Shown: positions 49,116 to 58,032, counted from the stretch's first letter. The stretch: DNA of 64,000 bases from Oscillospiraceae bacterium (GCA_017465745.1 JAFTVM010000069.1:1-64000); one strand, 5' to 3'. Translations and numbers: made by a program. Notes: generated by a model not told the origin, from the sequence alone.

Positions 49116-49830
49116 TATTCTGATAGTTGATCGTCTTACCCTGCGCAGAGGGAATTTCCTGTTGGAGGATGTGAGCCTTTCCGTGAGTGAACAGGAAATC
49201 GTTGCACTGATTGGCAAAACCGGTGCAGGCAAAACAGTATTGCTGGAAACCATCGCCGGTTTCAACAAACCGGACTGCGGCAGCGTTCTTTATCAGGGCA
49301 GAGAGATCGCATCGATTCCCATTGAACAACGTAACATCGGCTACCTCTACCAGGATTATAGCCTCTTTCCGTACATGACCGCCGGAAAAAATATCGGCTA
49401 CTGCCTGAAAATGCGGGGCTGTCCAAGGCAGGAGATCCGACGCCAGGTTCTGGAAATGGCGGAACGTTTCGGCATCACCGGAATTCTGCAACAGTATCCC
49501 GGTACATTAAGCGGCGGCGAGCAGCAGCGTGTAGCACTGGCCCGCGCACTGATGATGCGGCCACGGCTTCTGATCCTGGACGAGCCGTTTTCCGCACTGG
49601 ACCCGGTGACAAAACGGCGTCTGTATGGTATGATACGGGAAATCAGGGATCAATTCGAGTGTTCGATTCTATTTGTCACCCATGATTTTCAGGAGGCCCA
49701 GGAACTGGCTGACCGTGTGGGGGTGCTCATCGGCGGCAAGCTGCAGGGTATTGTGGCGAGCTCCGACCTGTTTCGGGCAGACTGGAATGATAACACCAGA
49801 GTTTTTCTCGGATTGGAGGAATCATCATGA
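49108..49830 (+). CDS. ModC-like ABC ATP-binding protein (second importer)
   Basis: 240 residues. Walker A GKTGAGKTVLLE (about 34-45), YQDYSLFPYMTAGKNI Q-loop, signature LSGGEQQRVALARALMMRP, Walker B LLILDEPFSALDP, and the switch in FVTHDFQEAQELAD. It is shorter than ModC at 34653 because it has no TOBE domain, so it is probably not feedback-regulated by bound oxyanion. Confidence 0.92.
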   Translation: MNDILIVDRLTLRRGNFLLEDVSLSVSEQEIVALIGKTGAGKTVLLETIAGFNKPDCGSVLYQGREIASIPIEQRNIGYLYQDYSLFPYMTAGKNIGYCLKMRGCPRQEIRRQVLEMAERFGITGILQQYPGTLSGGEQQRVALARALMMRPRLLILDEPFSALDPVTKRRLYGMIREIRDQFECSILFVTHDFQEAQELADRVGVLIGGKLQGIVASSDLFRADWNDNTRVFLGLEESS

Positions 49831-50582
49831 CAGCAAACGAGTTTTATAATACGCTAAAAGACCGGTTCCGGCAGGTTCTGAAGGATCATCAGATTGAAAA
49901 CGAACAGGTTACCATTATCTGCCGGGCCCTGACACCGGAGGAAACGATTGGAAAAACCAGACGTCAGGATTTCCCGATCATCTCCGGTAAGGACATTATG
50001 ATCGAAGCAGCCTTCCGAGGCAGCCGCGGCCAGGCGTTTACGGATGCTCCTTCAGCATTTTCCGGCCCCCTTTCGGAGATCCTGGAAGCTGACATTGCAG
50101 GCGATGCCCGCGCAAGAGGACTGTTTATCGCCACAGTCAATGCGGTGATGTGCCACCTGGGACTGTGCTGCGGCACCGTCCACTGCCGCACGGAAGGGCC
50201 GGAGCTCTGTGCCGGGGATCTGCTGTTGTTTCTGCGGAAAAGCTACGCAGACCGCAGACGCATCGCCCTCATCGGTTATCAGCCTGCCATGCTGGAAATG
50301 CTGTCGAACAGCGAATTTGATGTCCGGGTATTGGATCTGAATCCTGTCAATATCGGACAGATTCGCTATGGTGTGACCGTGGAACATGGTGTAGATGCCT
50401 ATGAAAGTGTAGTATCCGGCGGCACAGATCTGATTCTATGCACCGGCAGTACCGTGTGCAACGGCACCATCGTCAATTATCTGAATCTGGATACGGAGGT
50501 GCTGTTCTTTGGCACCACGCTGGCAGGCCCCGCTGTGCTGATGGAGCTTAACAGGGTATGTTTCGCCCAGAATTATTCATAA
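49827..50582 (+). CDS. DUF364-type putative heavy-metal-binding protein
   Basis: 251 residues, overlapping the ATPase gene by 4 nt. The N-terminal part (DUF4213-like, about 1-110) includes FIATVNAVMCHLGLCCGTVHC with four cysteines/histidines; the C-terminal Rossmann-like DUF364 domain reads RIALIGYQPAMLEML, then DLILCTGSTVCNGTIVNYLNL and VLFFGTTLAGPAVLMELNRVCF. DUF364 has been proposed to chelate metals and resembles corrinoid/tetrapyrrole-handling folds. Fourth gene of a Mo/W-type importer operon, so it may store or modify the imported oxyanion. Confidence 0.8.
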   Translation: MTANEFYNTLKDRFRQVLKDHQIENEQVTIICRALTPEETIGKTRRQDFPIISGKDIMIEAAFRGSRGQAFTDAPSAFSGPLSEILEADIAGDARARGLFIATVNAVMCHLGLCCGTVHCRTEGPELCAGDLLLFLRKSYADRRRIALIGYQPAMLEMLSNSEFDVRVLDLNPVNIGQIRYGVTVEHGVDAYESVVSGGTDLILCTGSTVCNGTIVNYLNLDTEVLFFGTTLAGPAVLMELNRVCFAQNYS

Positions 50583-50637
50583 CACCAGACTCCTATCTTG
50601 GAATTACTCAAAAGCAAGCGAAGTAAACTGAATAATA

Positions 50638-50680
50638 CAGCGCCAATTCTGAGTTGAAGTTCAAAATTGGCGCTGTTTCT
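50638..50680 (+). terminator. terminator of the second importer operon
   Basis: CAGCGCCAATT (50638-50648) pairs perfectly with AATTGGCGCTG (50665-50675), then TTTCTATTT. It marks the right end of the molybdenum/tungsten island. Confidence 0.85.
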
Positions 50681-50759
50681 ATTTAGTAAGCTCGTGATAG
50701 AACCGATAGACAGTAAGATCCCGATAACAGACATCTGTTGTAATGCTCTACAGATACCT

Positions 50760-51221
50760 TTAGATAATTGTTAAATCCGCTATGTTCCGAATCCTGATCA
50801 ACTGCTGCTTTTCTCTCCGAAACGCATAATCCAGGATCTTTCTCGAATTGCTGGCTCCGTGCCGCACATAACAGACCAACCAATCAACCGAATCAACCAT
50901 ATTCTGGTTTACTCGAACGATGGCATACCGTTTGGGTACATTCTCCAGCCCTTCCGGGTAATAGGTTCCGTCGAATCCCTCTGATGCTTCCAGGGGCCGT
51001 TCGGCCGGATGGTATGGCAATACCAGCATCAATGTGATTTCCGGGTGCCGCTGTTTGGCTGTTATCACAGAATGGGCAGCAATCCGGTCAAAGCCACCGT
51101 GGTTGCCTACATAGAAGTGTCTTACATCTTCCTCTATAATCAACCGTTCCACGGCTTCTTTGAGCCTGGGAAACAGTCTTTCGTCCGCCTCCCTGTGACC
51201 GATAAAGAAACAGCTTTTCAT
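50760..51221 (-). CDS. SLOG family protein
   Basis: 153 residues. The Rossmann-like start MKSCFFIGHREADERLFPRLKEAVERLI, then VRHFYVGNHGGFDRIAAHSVI (glycine-rich phosphate loop) and later MVDSVDWLVCYVRHGASNSRKILDYAFRR are typical of the SLOG (YspA/DprA-like) family found on mobile elements. SLOG proteins may sense or process nucleotide ligands such as those of effector systems. It is divergent from the XRE gene with a shared 109-bp spacer. Confidence 0.82.
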   Translation of the reverse strand: MKSCFFIGHREADERLFPRLKEAVERLIIEEDVRHFYVGNHGGFDRIAAHSVITAKQRHPEITLMLVLPYHPAERPLEASEGFDGTYYPEGLENVPKRYAIVRVNQNMVDSVDWLVCYVRHGASNSRKILDYAFRREKQQLIRIRNIADLTII

Positions 51222-51249
51222 CTATCCATCAACCTCTTTTCGTCTATGT

Positions 51250-51277
51250 ATAGCCTAATAGTAGCACGCATAGCCTA
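51250..51277. promoter_or_regulatory. direct-repeat operator between SLOG and XRE genes
   Basis: ATAGCCTA occurs at 51250-51257 and 51270-51277, 20 bp (about two helical turns) apart, in the divergent promoter region. It is a likely binding site for the adjacent XRE regulator. Confidence 0.45.
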
Positions 51278-51330
51278 TAAAGTCCAACCAAATCATTTAT
51301 GCTTTAGAAAACAGATTTGGGAGGTTGGCT

Positions 51331-51573
51331 ATGGACACCTTAACAGCAGTCAGAAACCGTATTCTTTCTCTTTGCGGAGAGCGCGAAATCAGTATCAATA
51401 AGCTGGCAACGATTTCCGCGCTTCCTCCGTCCAGCATCAAGAATATTCTGTATGGTAAGAGCCAGAATCCGAAGCTGCTCACCATCAAGATGATCTGCGA
51501 TGGTCTGAATATCACGCTGGGTGAGTTCTTTAATACCCCCGAATTCGATGCGCTGGATCAGGAGATCAAGTAA
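51331..51573 (+). CDS. XRE-type HTH regulator
   Basis: 80 residues from ATG 51331, preceded by GGGAGG six bases upstream. The protein is one HTH domain: AVRNRILSLCGEREISINKLATISALPPSSIKNILYGKSQNPKLLTIKMICDGLNITLGEFF. It probably represses its own promoter and the SLOG gene. It is the only plus-strand gene of the mobile element seen here. Confidence 0.9.
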   Translation: MDTLTAVRNRILSLCGEREISINKLATISALPPSSIKNILYGKSQNPKLLTIKMICDGLNITLGEFFNTPEFDALDQEIK

Positions 51574-51579
51574 GAATCG

Positions 51580-51831
51580 TTAAAGGGTAAACCGCAGCGA
51601 GCTGTTTCCTCCATTATCCCGGTACCTTTGCTCTGTCTTAACGAGTCCTGCTTTCCTCAGGTCTTTAAGTGCTCTCCGGGTGGTGGATTCGGACAGCTTC
51701 AGATCTCTTGAGATCGTGGAGATGGACGGCCAGCAGGTGTTATCCTTGTTGGCACGGTCGGACAGGTATATGTACACAGAGATCGCCCTGTGGGGCAGAT
51801 CCATTCGGTAGAGCTCTGCAAAATTTCTCAT
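51580..51831 (-). CDS. small winged-HTH protein
   Basis: 83 residues: LPHRAISVYIYLSDRANKDNTCWPSISTISRDLKLSESTTRRALKDLRKAGLVKTEQRYRDNGGNSSLRF is a complete HTH_36-type winged helix, as found in replication-initiator N-termini and element-borne regulators. It follows the VirD4 gene on the minus strand and converges with the XRE gene 6 bp away. Confidence 0.85.
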   Translation of the reverse strand: MRNFAELYRMDLPHRAISVYIYLSDRANKDNTCWPSISTISRDLKLSESTTRRALKDLRKAGLVKTEQRYRDNGGNSSLRFTL

Positions 51832-51849
51832 TCAATATTCCTCCGTTTC

Positions 51850-51873
51850 GGGTGGGGTCTTTGGACCCCACCC
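51850..51873. terminator. hairpin after the VirD4 gene
   Basis: GGGTGGGGTC (51850-51859) pairs perfectly with GACCCCACCC (51864-51873). The T-tract (TTTTGTTATT) is on the plus strand, so it would stop transcription entering from the XRE side better than the VirD4 transcript. Confidence 0.65.
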
Positions 51874-51878
51874 TTTTG

Positions 51879-53672
51879 TTATTCCGTATTGATCGTTACC
51901 TGCATGGGCATCGGCTTGGATGCCTGCTCCGGCTTGGTCTGCATTGGTGCAGAGCAGGCCGTGTTGATGTAGGGGTAGGCTTTCAGGATCGCTTCCTCCA
52001 GATCCGCTTTTCCGGCGTAGCGCACAGGACGGCTTCCCCGGTCGGGCATTTCCAGGGGCTTATCGAAGCGGATACCCCACTCAAAGAACAGCTTCAGCTT
52101 TGTCTTCATGGGGTGTGTGCCGGTCTTCATCACCACAAAGCTGCCCTTCGGCATAGACTTCAGTTCGTCCGCCGACATCAGTGGACGTTCCATCATCTGT
52201 AGGGACTGGGAATCATCATTCCGTCCCTTGGTCACCGTGCCGGACAACACGGTGCGGCTGCCCAGGTTTTGGGACAGGGACTCCGCCGTCTTGCTGTTGG
52301 GGGCAAAGCCGCCAAAGATGGTGTCCTGGCAATTATCACAAACAATTTCGCTGCCCTCCTTTCCGTAGTTTTTCTCCAGCTGGGCAAGGCTCTGGATGAT
52401 GGGCACCAGAGTCAGCCGCCGGGAGCGGCCCGCGGAGAACAGGGGCAGGATATCGAAGGGCGGCATGGTACCCAGCTCGTCGCAGAAAAACACCGCACGG
52501 TTGGGAAGCCTGCCGCCATACTCATTCGCCACCGAAAACAGCTCCCGCGCCAGGTTCTGGATCATCAGACTGGCGACGAAGTTCTTGGTGGCATCCTCCT
52601 CCGGCAGGATCAGAAAGATGGCACACCGTTCGTTGACAAACAGCTCCGCGTCGATGCTCCCGTCGAAGCAGAGAACCTGCTCCAGCTCCGTGTCCAGGAA
52701 GGCGTTCAGCTTGGAAAGCACCGTGGACATGATGGAATTCATGCTCTGATCCGATGCCGTCAGCGCCGAGCCTGCCAGCCACTTTGCCTTGTGGTCGGCA
52801 GGGATCAGCTGCATCAGGTCCTGGAACTGGTTGCCCCGCCGGGGTCCCTGCATCAGCAGTTCCTGCACCAGCTTGAACACGGAAGCGATGTGCCGCAGCT
52901 CGAAACCGTCCGTCTCCTCCCGCGGCAGGAATTCCGCCAGCAGCAAAACCACCGACGCCAGCAGCCCCTCCGCGGCATCGTAGAAGTAGGCGTTCTGGCC
53001 ACGGTCGGTATCTCCCTCCGGGTTGATGATAGTCTTTGCCAGGATCTTGGCGTACTTTTCCGCCTTGGCTTTGGCGCCGATGTCCCTGGGATCCTCCCGG
53101 TGCCGGTCCATATAGCGGTTGATGAGGGTCAGAAGGTTGTTGCCGTCGGACTTGGTAGGCTCCCGGAGATCCACCACGGAGATCCGGTATCCATACAGAT
53201 CTCTGGCAATAGCGCCGTAGTTCCGGGCGAGGTCACCCTTGGTATCCAGGGCCAGAAAGCTCATTCCGCTGGCGCAGGCATATTCCATATTGGGGTACAG
53301 GAAATATGCCGTTTTACCGATGCCGGAGGCTCCGATCATCATCACATGAATATCGTCCGAATCCACGATGGCGGTGGTCATTTTTCTCCCCCTGGATCCC
53401 AGTACGATGCCCTGGGGCAGGGGCTTTCCGTTGGCGGTGGGCTGCTGCCCCTCCCCTGCCGCCTGGCGCCATAGATCCGGGGTGAAGGGTACCATGTGGT
53501 ATGTCCGCTTGATCTCCTGCTGGGTCGCCCACCGTGCCGTACCGTGCTGACCATTGCCCACGGTCTTGTCCTTGATGCTGTTCAGGTTATGCCGCTGGGA
53601 CGAATAGGTCACGAAAAACAGCATCAGGATGATGCCCCCAGCCGAGAGGATCAGCATCGGGATCCCGCTCAT
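51879..53672 (-). CDS. VirD4/TraG-type conjugative coupling protein
   Basis: 597 residues. One N-terminal membrane helix (about 3-24), Walker A GASGIGKTAYFLYPN (about 112-126), ALDTKGDLARNY and SVVDLREPTKSDGNNLLT, Walker B in VFFCDELGTMPPFD (near 400) and the arginine/glutamine motif GRSRRLTLVPIIQSLAQLEKNYG. It is a hexameric ATPase that brings the relaxase-DNA complex to a type IV secretion channel. No channel genes (VirB4, VirB6) are visible, so either they are to the right or the element is mobilised by others. Confidence 0.93.
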   Translation of the reverse strand: MSGIPMLILSAGGIILMLFFVTYSSQRHNLNSIKDKTVGNGQHGTARWATQQEIKRTYHMVPFTPDLWRQAAGEGQQPTANGKPLPQGIVLGSRGRKMTTAIVDSDDIHVMMIGASGIGKTAYFLYPNMEYACASGMSFLALDTKGDLARNYGAIARDLYGYRISVVDLREPTKSDGNNLLTLINRYMDRHREDPRDIGAKAKAEKYAKILAKTIINPEGDTDRGQNAYFYDAAEGLLASVVLLLAEFLPREETDGFELRHIASVFKLVQELLMQGPRRGNQFQDLMQLIPADHKAKWLAGSALTASDQSMNSIMSTVLSKLNAFLDTELEQVLCFDGSIDAELFVNERCAIFLILPEEDATKNFVASLMIQNLARELFSVANEYGGRLPNRAVFFCDELGTMPPFDILPLFSAGRSRRLTLVPIIQSLAQLEKNYGKEGSEIVCDNCQDTIFGGFAPNSKTAESLSQNLGSRTVLSGTVTKGRNDDSQSLQMMERPLMSADELKSMPKGSFVVMKTGTHPMKTKLKLFFEWGIRFDKPLEMPDRGSRPVRYAGKADLEEAILKAYPYINTACSAPMQTKPEQASKPMPMQVTINTE

Positions 53673-54556
53673 CTTGGCTGCTCCTTCCGCAAACGCACGA
53701 GATCCTCGTTCCAGTCCTTGGCTTTCGGAACGAGGATCTCATTGCTGATATTCTGTTCGGTGAGCGCTCTGGAAATGCGCTGGGCAGCCTGCTGGCCGGG
53801 CTCGTCGTTATCGTAGCAGATGTACACCTTCTTGATCTGGGGACTGTCCTTCAGCATCTGCCACAGCACCTTGTCGGAGACGCCGCAGGATGCCGCATAG
53901 CTCTGGTTCTGCCAGTAGTGGCTGTACATCGTGATGAAAGACAGCATATCTACGGGGGCTTCAAAGAGGTACAGCACCTCCCCCTTACCCCGCCAGTGGA
54001 AGCTGTATTCCGGCTCGCTGCCTGCGGTATTTCCCTTGAAGCCCCCCTGGGCGGCAGTGCTTCGCTTGTGGATATGCCGGGGCTTTCCGGTCTTGTCTTT
54101 GCCCACAAACACCGCGTTGTGGTATTCGGCGCACTCGTAGACCAGCCCAAACCGGACGAACTGGTCCAGCACCGTCCGGTCGATTCCCCGCCGCTGCAGG
54201 TAGGCGTAAACCCGGCGCATGTTCACATATTTTGCGGGGATCTTCAGCGGTTTCGCGGGGAACGGCTCCACCGGCTCCCGGATGGTGGGCACCCCCATAT
54301 TGGTCAGGGTCAGCACCGCCTCCCGGTAGTCCAGGTTGTAGAAGCGGCAGGCAAAATCCACTGCATCGCCCCCCACCTGCTCGTACTGGTGGAACCACAG
54401 GTTGCCACGGATGGTAACCTTCTGACCGTGGTCCAGCCACATGTTCTCCGAGCCGCAGCGCTTCACTTCCTCCCCGCACTGCCGCAGGAATGCCGCCAGA
54501 TCCGTCATTCTGGCCTGTTCCCGCTGCTGCTCTGTAAACGGGATATAGCTTCCCAT
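53669..54556 (-). CDS. TOPRIM/DUF3991 primase-like protein
   Basis: 295 residues. N-terminal zinc-finger-like/DUF3991 part (about 10-110: DLAAFLRQCGEEVKRCGSENMWLDHGQKVTIRGNLWFHQYEQVGGDAVDFACRFY) and a C-terminal TOPRIM domain (VLYLFEAPVDMLSF with the glutamate, near 195, and KVYICYDNDEPGQQAAQRIS with D-x-D, near 250). It resembles element-borne DnaG-type primases acting in transfer replication. It overlaps the VirD4 start by 4 nt. Confidence 0.88.
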   Translation of the reverse strand: MGSYIPFTEQQREQARMTDLAAFLRQCGEEVKRCGSENMWLDHGQKVTIRGNLWFHQYEQVGGDAVDFACRFYNLDYREAVLTLTNMGVPTIREPVEPFPAKPLKIPAKYVNMRRVYAYLQRRGIDRTVLDQFVRFGLVYECAEYHNAVFVGKDKTGKPRHIHKRSTAAQGGFKGNTAGSEPEYSFHWRGKGEVLYLFEAPVDMLSFITMYSHYWQNQSYAASCGVSDKVLWQMLKDSPQIKKVYICYDNDEPGQQAAQRISRALTEQNISNEILVPKAKDWNEDLVRLRKEQPR

Positions 54557-54574
54557 AAACTCCTCCTGTTCTGC

Positions 54575-54618
54575 CTATCCCTTGTCAAGCTGAGATCATT
54601 TCTCCGAGCAAGGGATAG
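54575..54618. other. hairpin in the leader of the TOPRIM gene
   Basis: CTATCCCTTG (54575-54584) pairs perfectly with CAAGGGATAG (54609-54618) around a 24-nt loop, just before the ribosome site of the TOPRIM gene on the minus strand. TTTTTT follows on the plus strand. It may control translation or transcription at this point. Confidence 0.45.
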
Positions 54619-54798
54619 ATATATTTTTTGCTAAGTTTGTCGATATAGGACTTCTAACTTCTCCTTTCTGCCGTAAGATCTTCAGGTGAGAGGTTCTTTC
54701 CTGGTGTCATGATGACAGGGAGCTGGTGTCACCGTACAGGTAGACTCCCCCCTTGGCGGCAGGAAAGATTCTTAGAAAATCGGCCTACGCCACCGTGA

Positions 54799-57480
54799 TC
54801 AATCCCGGAGACCCATGGCCTGTTTCTTCTCCTCGATCTCCCGGCGGTGCTTCCGGTCCATGGTGGGTTTCTGCCGGATCTGCTTCTGCTCCTGGTAATG
54901 GTTCTGATCCTGGAAGATCCGCCCCAGCTGGGCAAACAGAGAGGCGGCGCATTGGGCTGCGACATAGGTATGCTGGTGCTGAATCGTCTGCAGCAGATTC
55001 TCCGCATACTCGTTGCCATGGGCCGCTGACTGCTTCAGGTAGTCCAGGCCACGCTCCCGGTCTGCCCGGACACCTGTGCCGAAATAGTAGATCTTACCGA
55101 GCTGGTACTCCGCATAGGAACTACCGTCCTCTGTCGCCTGTTTGAAGTATTGGATGGCTTTTTTGACGTCCCGCCAGCCATCCTCCTTCAGGTAAACCTT
55201 GCCGGCGAGATAGGCTGCAAAGGATACCCCAGCCCCTGCCAGCTCCTCCAGCATGGGCAGTCCTCTGGCAATATCCTTCTCCACCAGATCTCCCTGGCAG
55301 AGCAGTTTGCCCAGTTGATACTTGGCGAAGGTGTGTCCTTTCGCCGCCGCTTCTTCCAGATATACCACCGCTTTCTCTGAATCATTTCCGGGGAAGTCGG
55401 TCTTCAGGTACAGCTTCCCAAGACCGTACAGGGCATCCAGATTCCCCAGCTCCGCAGCCTTCTTGAAGTAGTATTCTGCCTTTTCCAGGTCAACTTCCGT
55501 GCCTGTTCCAGTCAGGTTCATGGAACCCAGGCGGTAGTATAGGCGGTCATCTGCCATGGTTTCCTCCATGGCCAGGAAGCCCTGATATGCCCTTTCGTAC
55601 CACTGCCGGGACGCTTCCAAATCTACCGCCGTTCCACTCCCCTCCCGGCACATTCTGCCGAGCTGGTACTGGGCGTAGGCATTGGGCTGTTTTTCGTGGG
55701 TAGCTGCCTTGAGATAAAGGTTATAGGCTTCCGTATCGCTCTGCTCCACGCCCTGTCCCCGGAGGTATTGCCCTGCCAGAGAATAGGCGGCGAAAGGACT
55801 TCCATCATCCACCGCCTGTCGGAACCAGCGAGCGGATTCCTCGTAGTTCTGCTCTGTACCGTGGCCATAGGCGTGGCACTTCCCGATGCGATATCGCAGG
55901 TATCCGGGCTTCTCTGCCGCCTGTTCTGCCTCGTAAAAGGCTTCCAGAGCGTCCCGGAACCACCGCTGTGCTTCCTCCTCATCTGCCTCGGAATCCAGTC
56001 CAAGGAGGTATATCCGCCCCAGGTCATAGCAGGAATAGCCGTTGCCCCGGTGGGCCTCCATAAGGAGCAGGGGTATAGCTTTCCTGGCGTCCGGCTTCTG
56101 GGTCTTGGTGCCGTAGAGGTGCTTCCGGGCAAGGCGGTAGTAGTCCGACCACCATTCTCTGCTGTCGGATACTCGGTAGGAGGGTTCTTCCTCCGGCTCA
56201 TATTCCATAGCTGGCTCTGGTTCTTCAGCCGCAAACCGGGGCTGAAACCGTTCCATCCAATAGGCAGGATCCTCCATCCGTTCTGTAGTTGGATCCTCCC
56301 CACGGGGCAGACCAAGCTCTACGGTATCCCGCTGCGGCTCTGCTTCTGCCGTCTGCCGGATCTGAATCTGGATCTTCATGGTTTCCTCAATCACGGCGTT
56401 GCGGATGGTCTTGAATTCCTTGTTCTGCTCCAGGGGGATTCGTTCCGGGAAGGTGTCGGTATAAGTCCGCAGCACATCTTCCCGCTGTTCATACCAGAGG
56501 TCGTAGAGCTGCTGGATCTGAACATCCCCTGCCAGCTCTGCCACGATCTGGTCCACAATGGCTTTGACATCTGCCTTCAGATAGCCGTAAACCTTCTTCC
56601 CGGAGGTGTGTGCAAGCCGTTCACTAAGCTCCACCAGCAGCTCCGCCATCCGGGGATTGTGATAGGTCTGGCTGTTGATCCTCGCCACGATTTCGGAGAT
56701 GCTCTCCCTCCCCTGCTGGCGCAGTTGTTCCCGGTAGTGGGTCTGCTGCTCGTAGGTGTGGAACAGCTCCTGATGGAAGATCTCTCTGGCAAAAGCAGAC
56801 CGCATCTTCTCCACACCCTGCTTGGTCAGATAACCTTCCCCCGGAACGGAGGAATAGGCGATCATGTGGACATGAGGGTGGTGGCCCTCGTTGTGGAAAG
56901 CCGCAAACCACCGCAGATGCTCCATGGGAATCTTCATATTATCCGAGAGAGTCTGGGTCTGGCTCCGCAGAAAATCCCGCCAGCGGCTTCCGTTATCGAA
57001 GCCCAGCCGGGCGGCATCCTCCCGGCGCAGAGAGAGAATGGCGGTATAAACATGGCCCTTGTATTCGTTCAGCTCCTTGGAGACCTGACCGAGCTGCACC
57101 TGTACGCCGTCATCCGTAAACAGGCCGTGACTGCCGAACCGCTCCGCTCTGGGACGGGTGGCAATATAGTCGGCATAGGTTTTGGAACTGGCCACGGCTT
57201 CCATGTTCTCTTCCAGGGTGCTGGTGATAAACTCCGTGGCATTTCCGACGGTCTTTTCCCGCTGGAAATCTTCGTATTCATGGCTGTTTTTCGCTTCCGG
57301 AAAGTCCCGGAGGAGCTTCTCGATCAGAGATGCCTGCTTCTTCGTAACGGGGGCATGGCGCTTGCTGTCATCGAGCTTCTCCACGCCCTCACGGGTGGCA
57401 ATATACCTGGCGTATCCGCCCATGGACTTCCCCTTTGCCCCCGGCTTCATGTATTTGAATTTGGTGACTAATCTCGGCAT
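54799..57480 (-). CDS. MobP-type relaxase fused to Sel1 repeats
   Basis: 893 residues. The relaxase domain (about 1-330) starts PRLVTKFKYMKPGAKGKSMGGYARYIATREG and carries the metal-binding triad in HNEGHHPHVHM (His196-His205); tyrosines in the first 30 residues or near 100 are possible nucleophiles. From about 465 to 860 there are about ten Sel1/TPR-like repeats (for example YDLGRIYLLGLDSEADEEEAQRWF, YSLAGQYLRGQGVEQSDTEAYNLY, YQLGKIYYFGTGVRADRERGLDYL). The relaxase nicks oriT and is carried into the recipient; the repeat tail may bind protein partners. The accessory RHH gene is 3 bp upstream. Confidence 0.9.
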   Translation of the reverse strand: MPRLVTKFKYMKPGAKGKSMGGYARYIATREGVEKLDDSKRHAPVTKKQASLIEKLLRDFPEAKNSHEYEDFQREKTVGNATEFITSTLEENMEAVASSKTYADYIATRPRAERFGSHGLFTDDGVQVQLGQVSKELNEYKGHVYTAILSLRREDAARLGFDNGSRWRDFLRSQTQTLSDNMKIPMEHLRWFAAFHNEGHHPHVHMIAYSSVPGEGYLTKQGVEKMRSAFAREIFHQELFHTYEQQTHYREQLRQQGRESISEIVARINSQTYHNPRMAELLVELSERLAHTSGKKVYGYLKADVKAIVDQIVAELAGDVQIQQLYDLWYEQREDVLRTYTDTFPERIPLEQNKEFKTIRNAVIEETMKIQIQIRQTAEAEPQRDTVELGLPRGEDPTTERMEDPAYWMERFQPRFAAEEPEPAMEYEPEEEPSYRVSDSREWWSDYYRLARKHLYGTKTQKPDARKAIPLLLMEAHRGNGYSCYDLGRIYLLGLDSEADEEEAQRWFRDALEAFYEAEQAAEKPGYLRYRIGKCHAYGHGTEQNYEESARWFRQAVDDGSPFAAYSLAGQYLRGQGVEQSDTEAYNLYLKAATHEKQPNAYAQYQLGRMCREGSGTAVDLEASRQWYERAYQGFLAMEETMADDRLYYRLGSMNLTGTGTEVDLEKAEYYFKKAAELGNLDALYGLGKLYLKTDFPGNDSEKAVVYLEEAAAKGHTFAKYQLGKLLCQGDLVEKDIARGLPMLEELAGAGVSFAAYLAGKVYLKEDGWRDVKKAIQYFKQATEDGSSYAEYQLGKIYYFGTGVRADRERGLDYLKQSAAHGNEYAENLLQTIQHQHTYVAAQCAASLFAQLGRIFQDQNHYQEQKQIRQKPTMDRKHRREIEEKKQAMGLRD

Positions 57481-57483
57481 CGG

Positions 57484-57912
57484 TTACCGTTTCTGGAGAT
57501 TATATGCGTCCTCAAAAGAGTAGGAGCCGTTGGTCTTTTTGACCTGAGAAACGCAGGTTGCCCGGAGCTTGTCCAGCTGTTCCCGGCTGATGCCGCAGGT
57601 TGCAGCTACCACATTCATGGTGATGGCCTGCTCCACCGCCATCTTGAACAGGATCCGGCTGATCTGATTGGTACTCTCCGCCGTGATTCCCTTGATGGTG
57701 GATGTGACGACCCGCGGCAGATAATCCTGTGACCGCTGGGAGTACAGATACCCCGCATAGAACTTGACCGCCTTCTCTATGAATTCACTTCTGCTGATGC
57801 AGTTATCACTTTCATAGAGTTCTTCTGCCATGTCCAGAACGGAAGGCTTCAGCCAGAGCTGAAACCGCCGCTTGATTTCTTTCTCTGGTGCTTGCTGTGC
57901 TTTTTCACTCAT
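57484..57912 (-). CDS. relaxosome accessory DNA-binding protein
   Basis: 142 residues. The N-terminal RRFQLWLKPSVLDMAEELYESDNCISRSEFIEKAVKFYAGYL is a ribbon-helix-helix-type segment (about 15-60), and the C-terminal part MNVVAATCGISREQLDKLRATCVSQVKKT adds a helical region. MobC-like proteins of this kind help the relaxase at oriT. It sits between the relaxase gene and the candidate oriT. Confidence 0.82.
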   Translation of the reverse strand: MSEKAQQAPEKEIKRRFQLWLKPSVLDMAEELYESDNCISRSEFIEKAVKFYAGYLYSQRSQDYLPRVVTSTIKGITAESTNQISRILFKMAVEQAITMNVVAATCGISREQLDKLRATCVSQVKKTNGSYSFEDAYNLQKR

Positions 57913-57929
57913 GCTTCCTCCGATTTTCT

Positions 57930-58032
57930 GATAGGCGCCGCCTGCATCACGCGAAAAACCCTTGCGGCTCTAGGAGAATTGCCTTCACAGGCACCGTCAC
58001 CTGGCACCAGGGTTCCAAAAGCGGCACCTATC
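57930..58032. other. candidate oriT region
   Basis: GATAGGCGCCGC (57930-57941) and GCGGCACCTATC (58021-58032) form a 12-bp inverted repeat with one mismatch. Between them on the minus strand is CCTGGTGCCAGG, itself a palindrome, with a GGTGCC direct repeat. The spot directly upstream of the relaxosome genes is the usual place for oriT. No known nic sequence was recognised. The whole 57913-58302 spacer otherwise has one hairpin and no gene. Confidence 0.4.

Noticed and set aside
51669..52202. 177-codon plus-strand frame over the HTH and VirD4 genes
   Set aside because: Antisense to well-supported genes and spans the hairpin at 51850-51873.
55696..57471. 591-codon open frame on the plus strand
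   Set aside because: Antisense to the relaxase; shadow of its codon usage.
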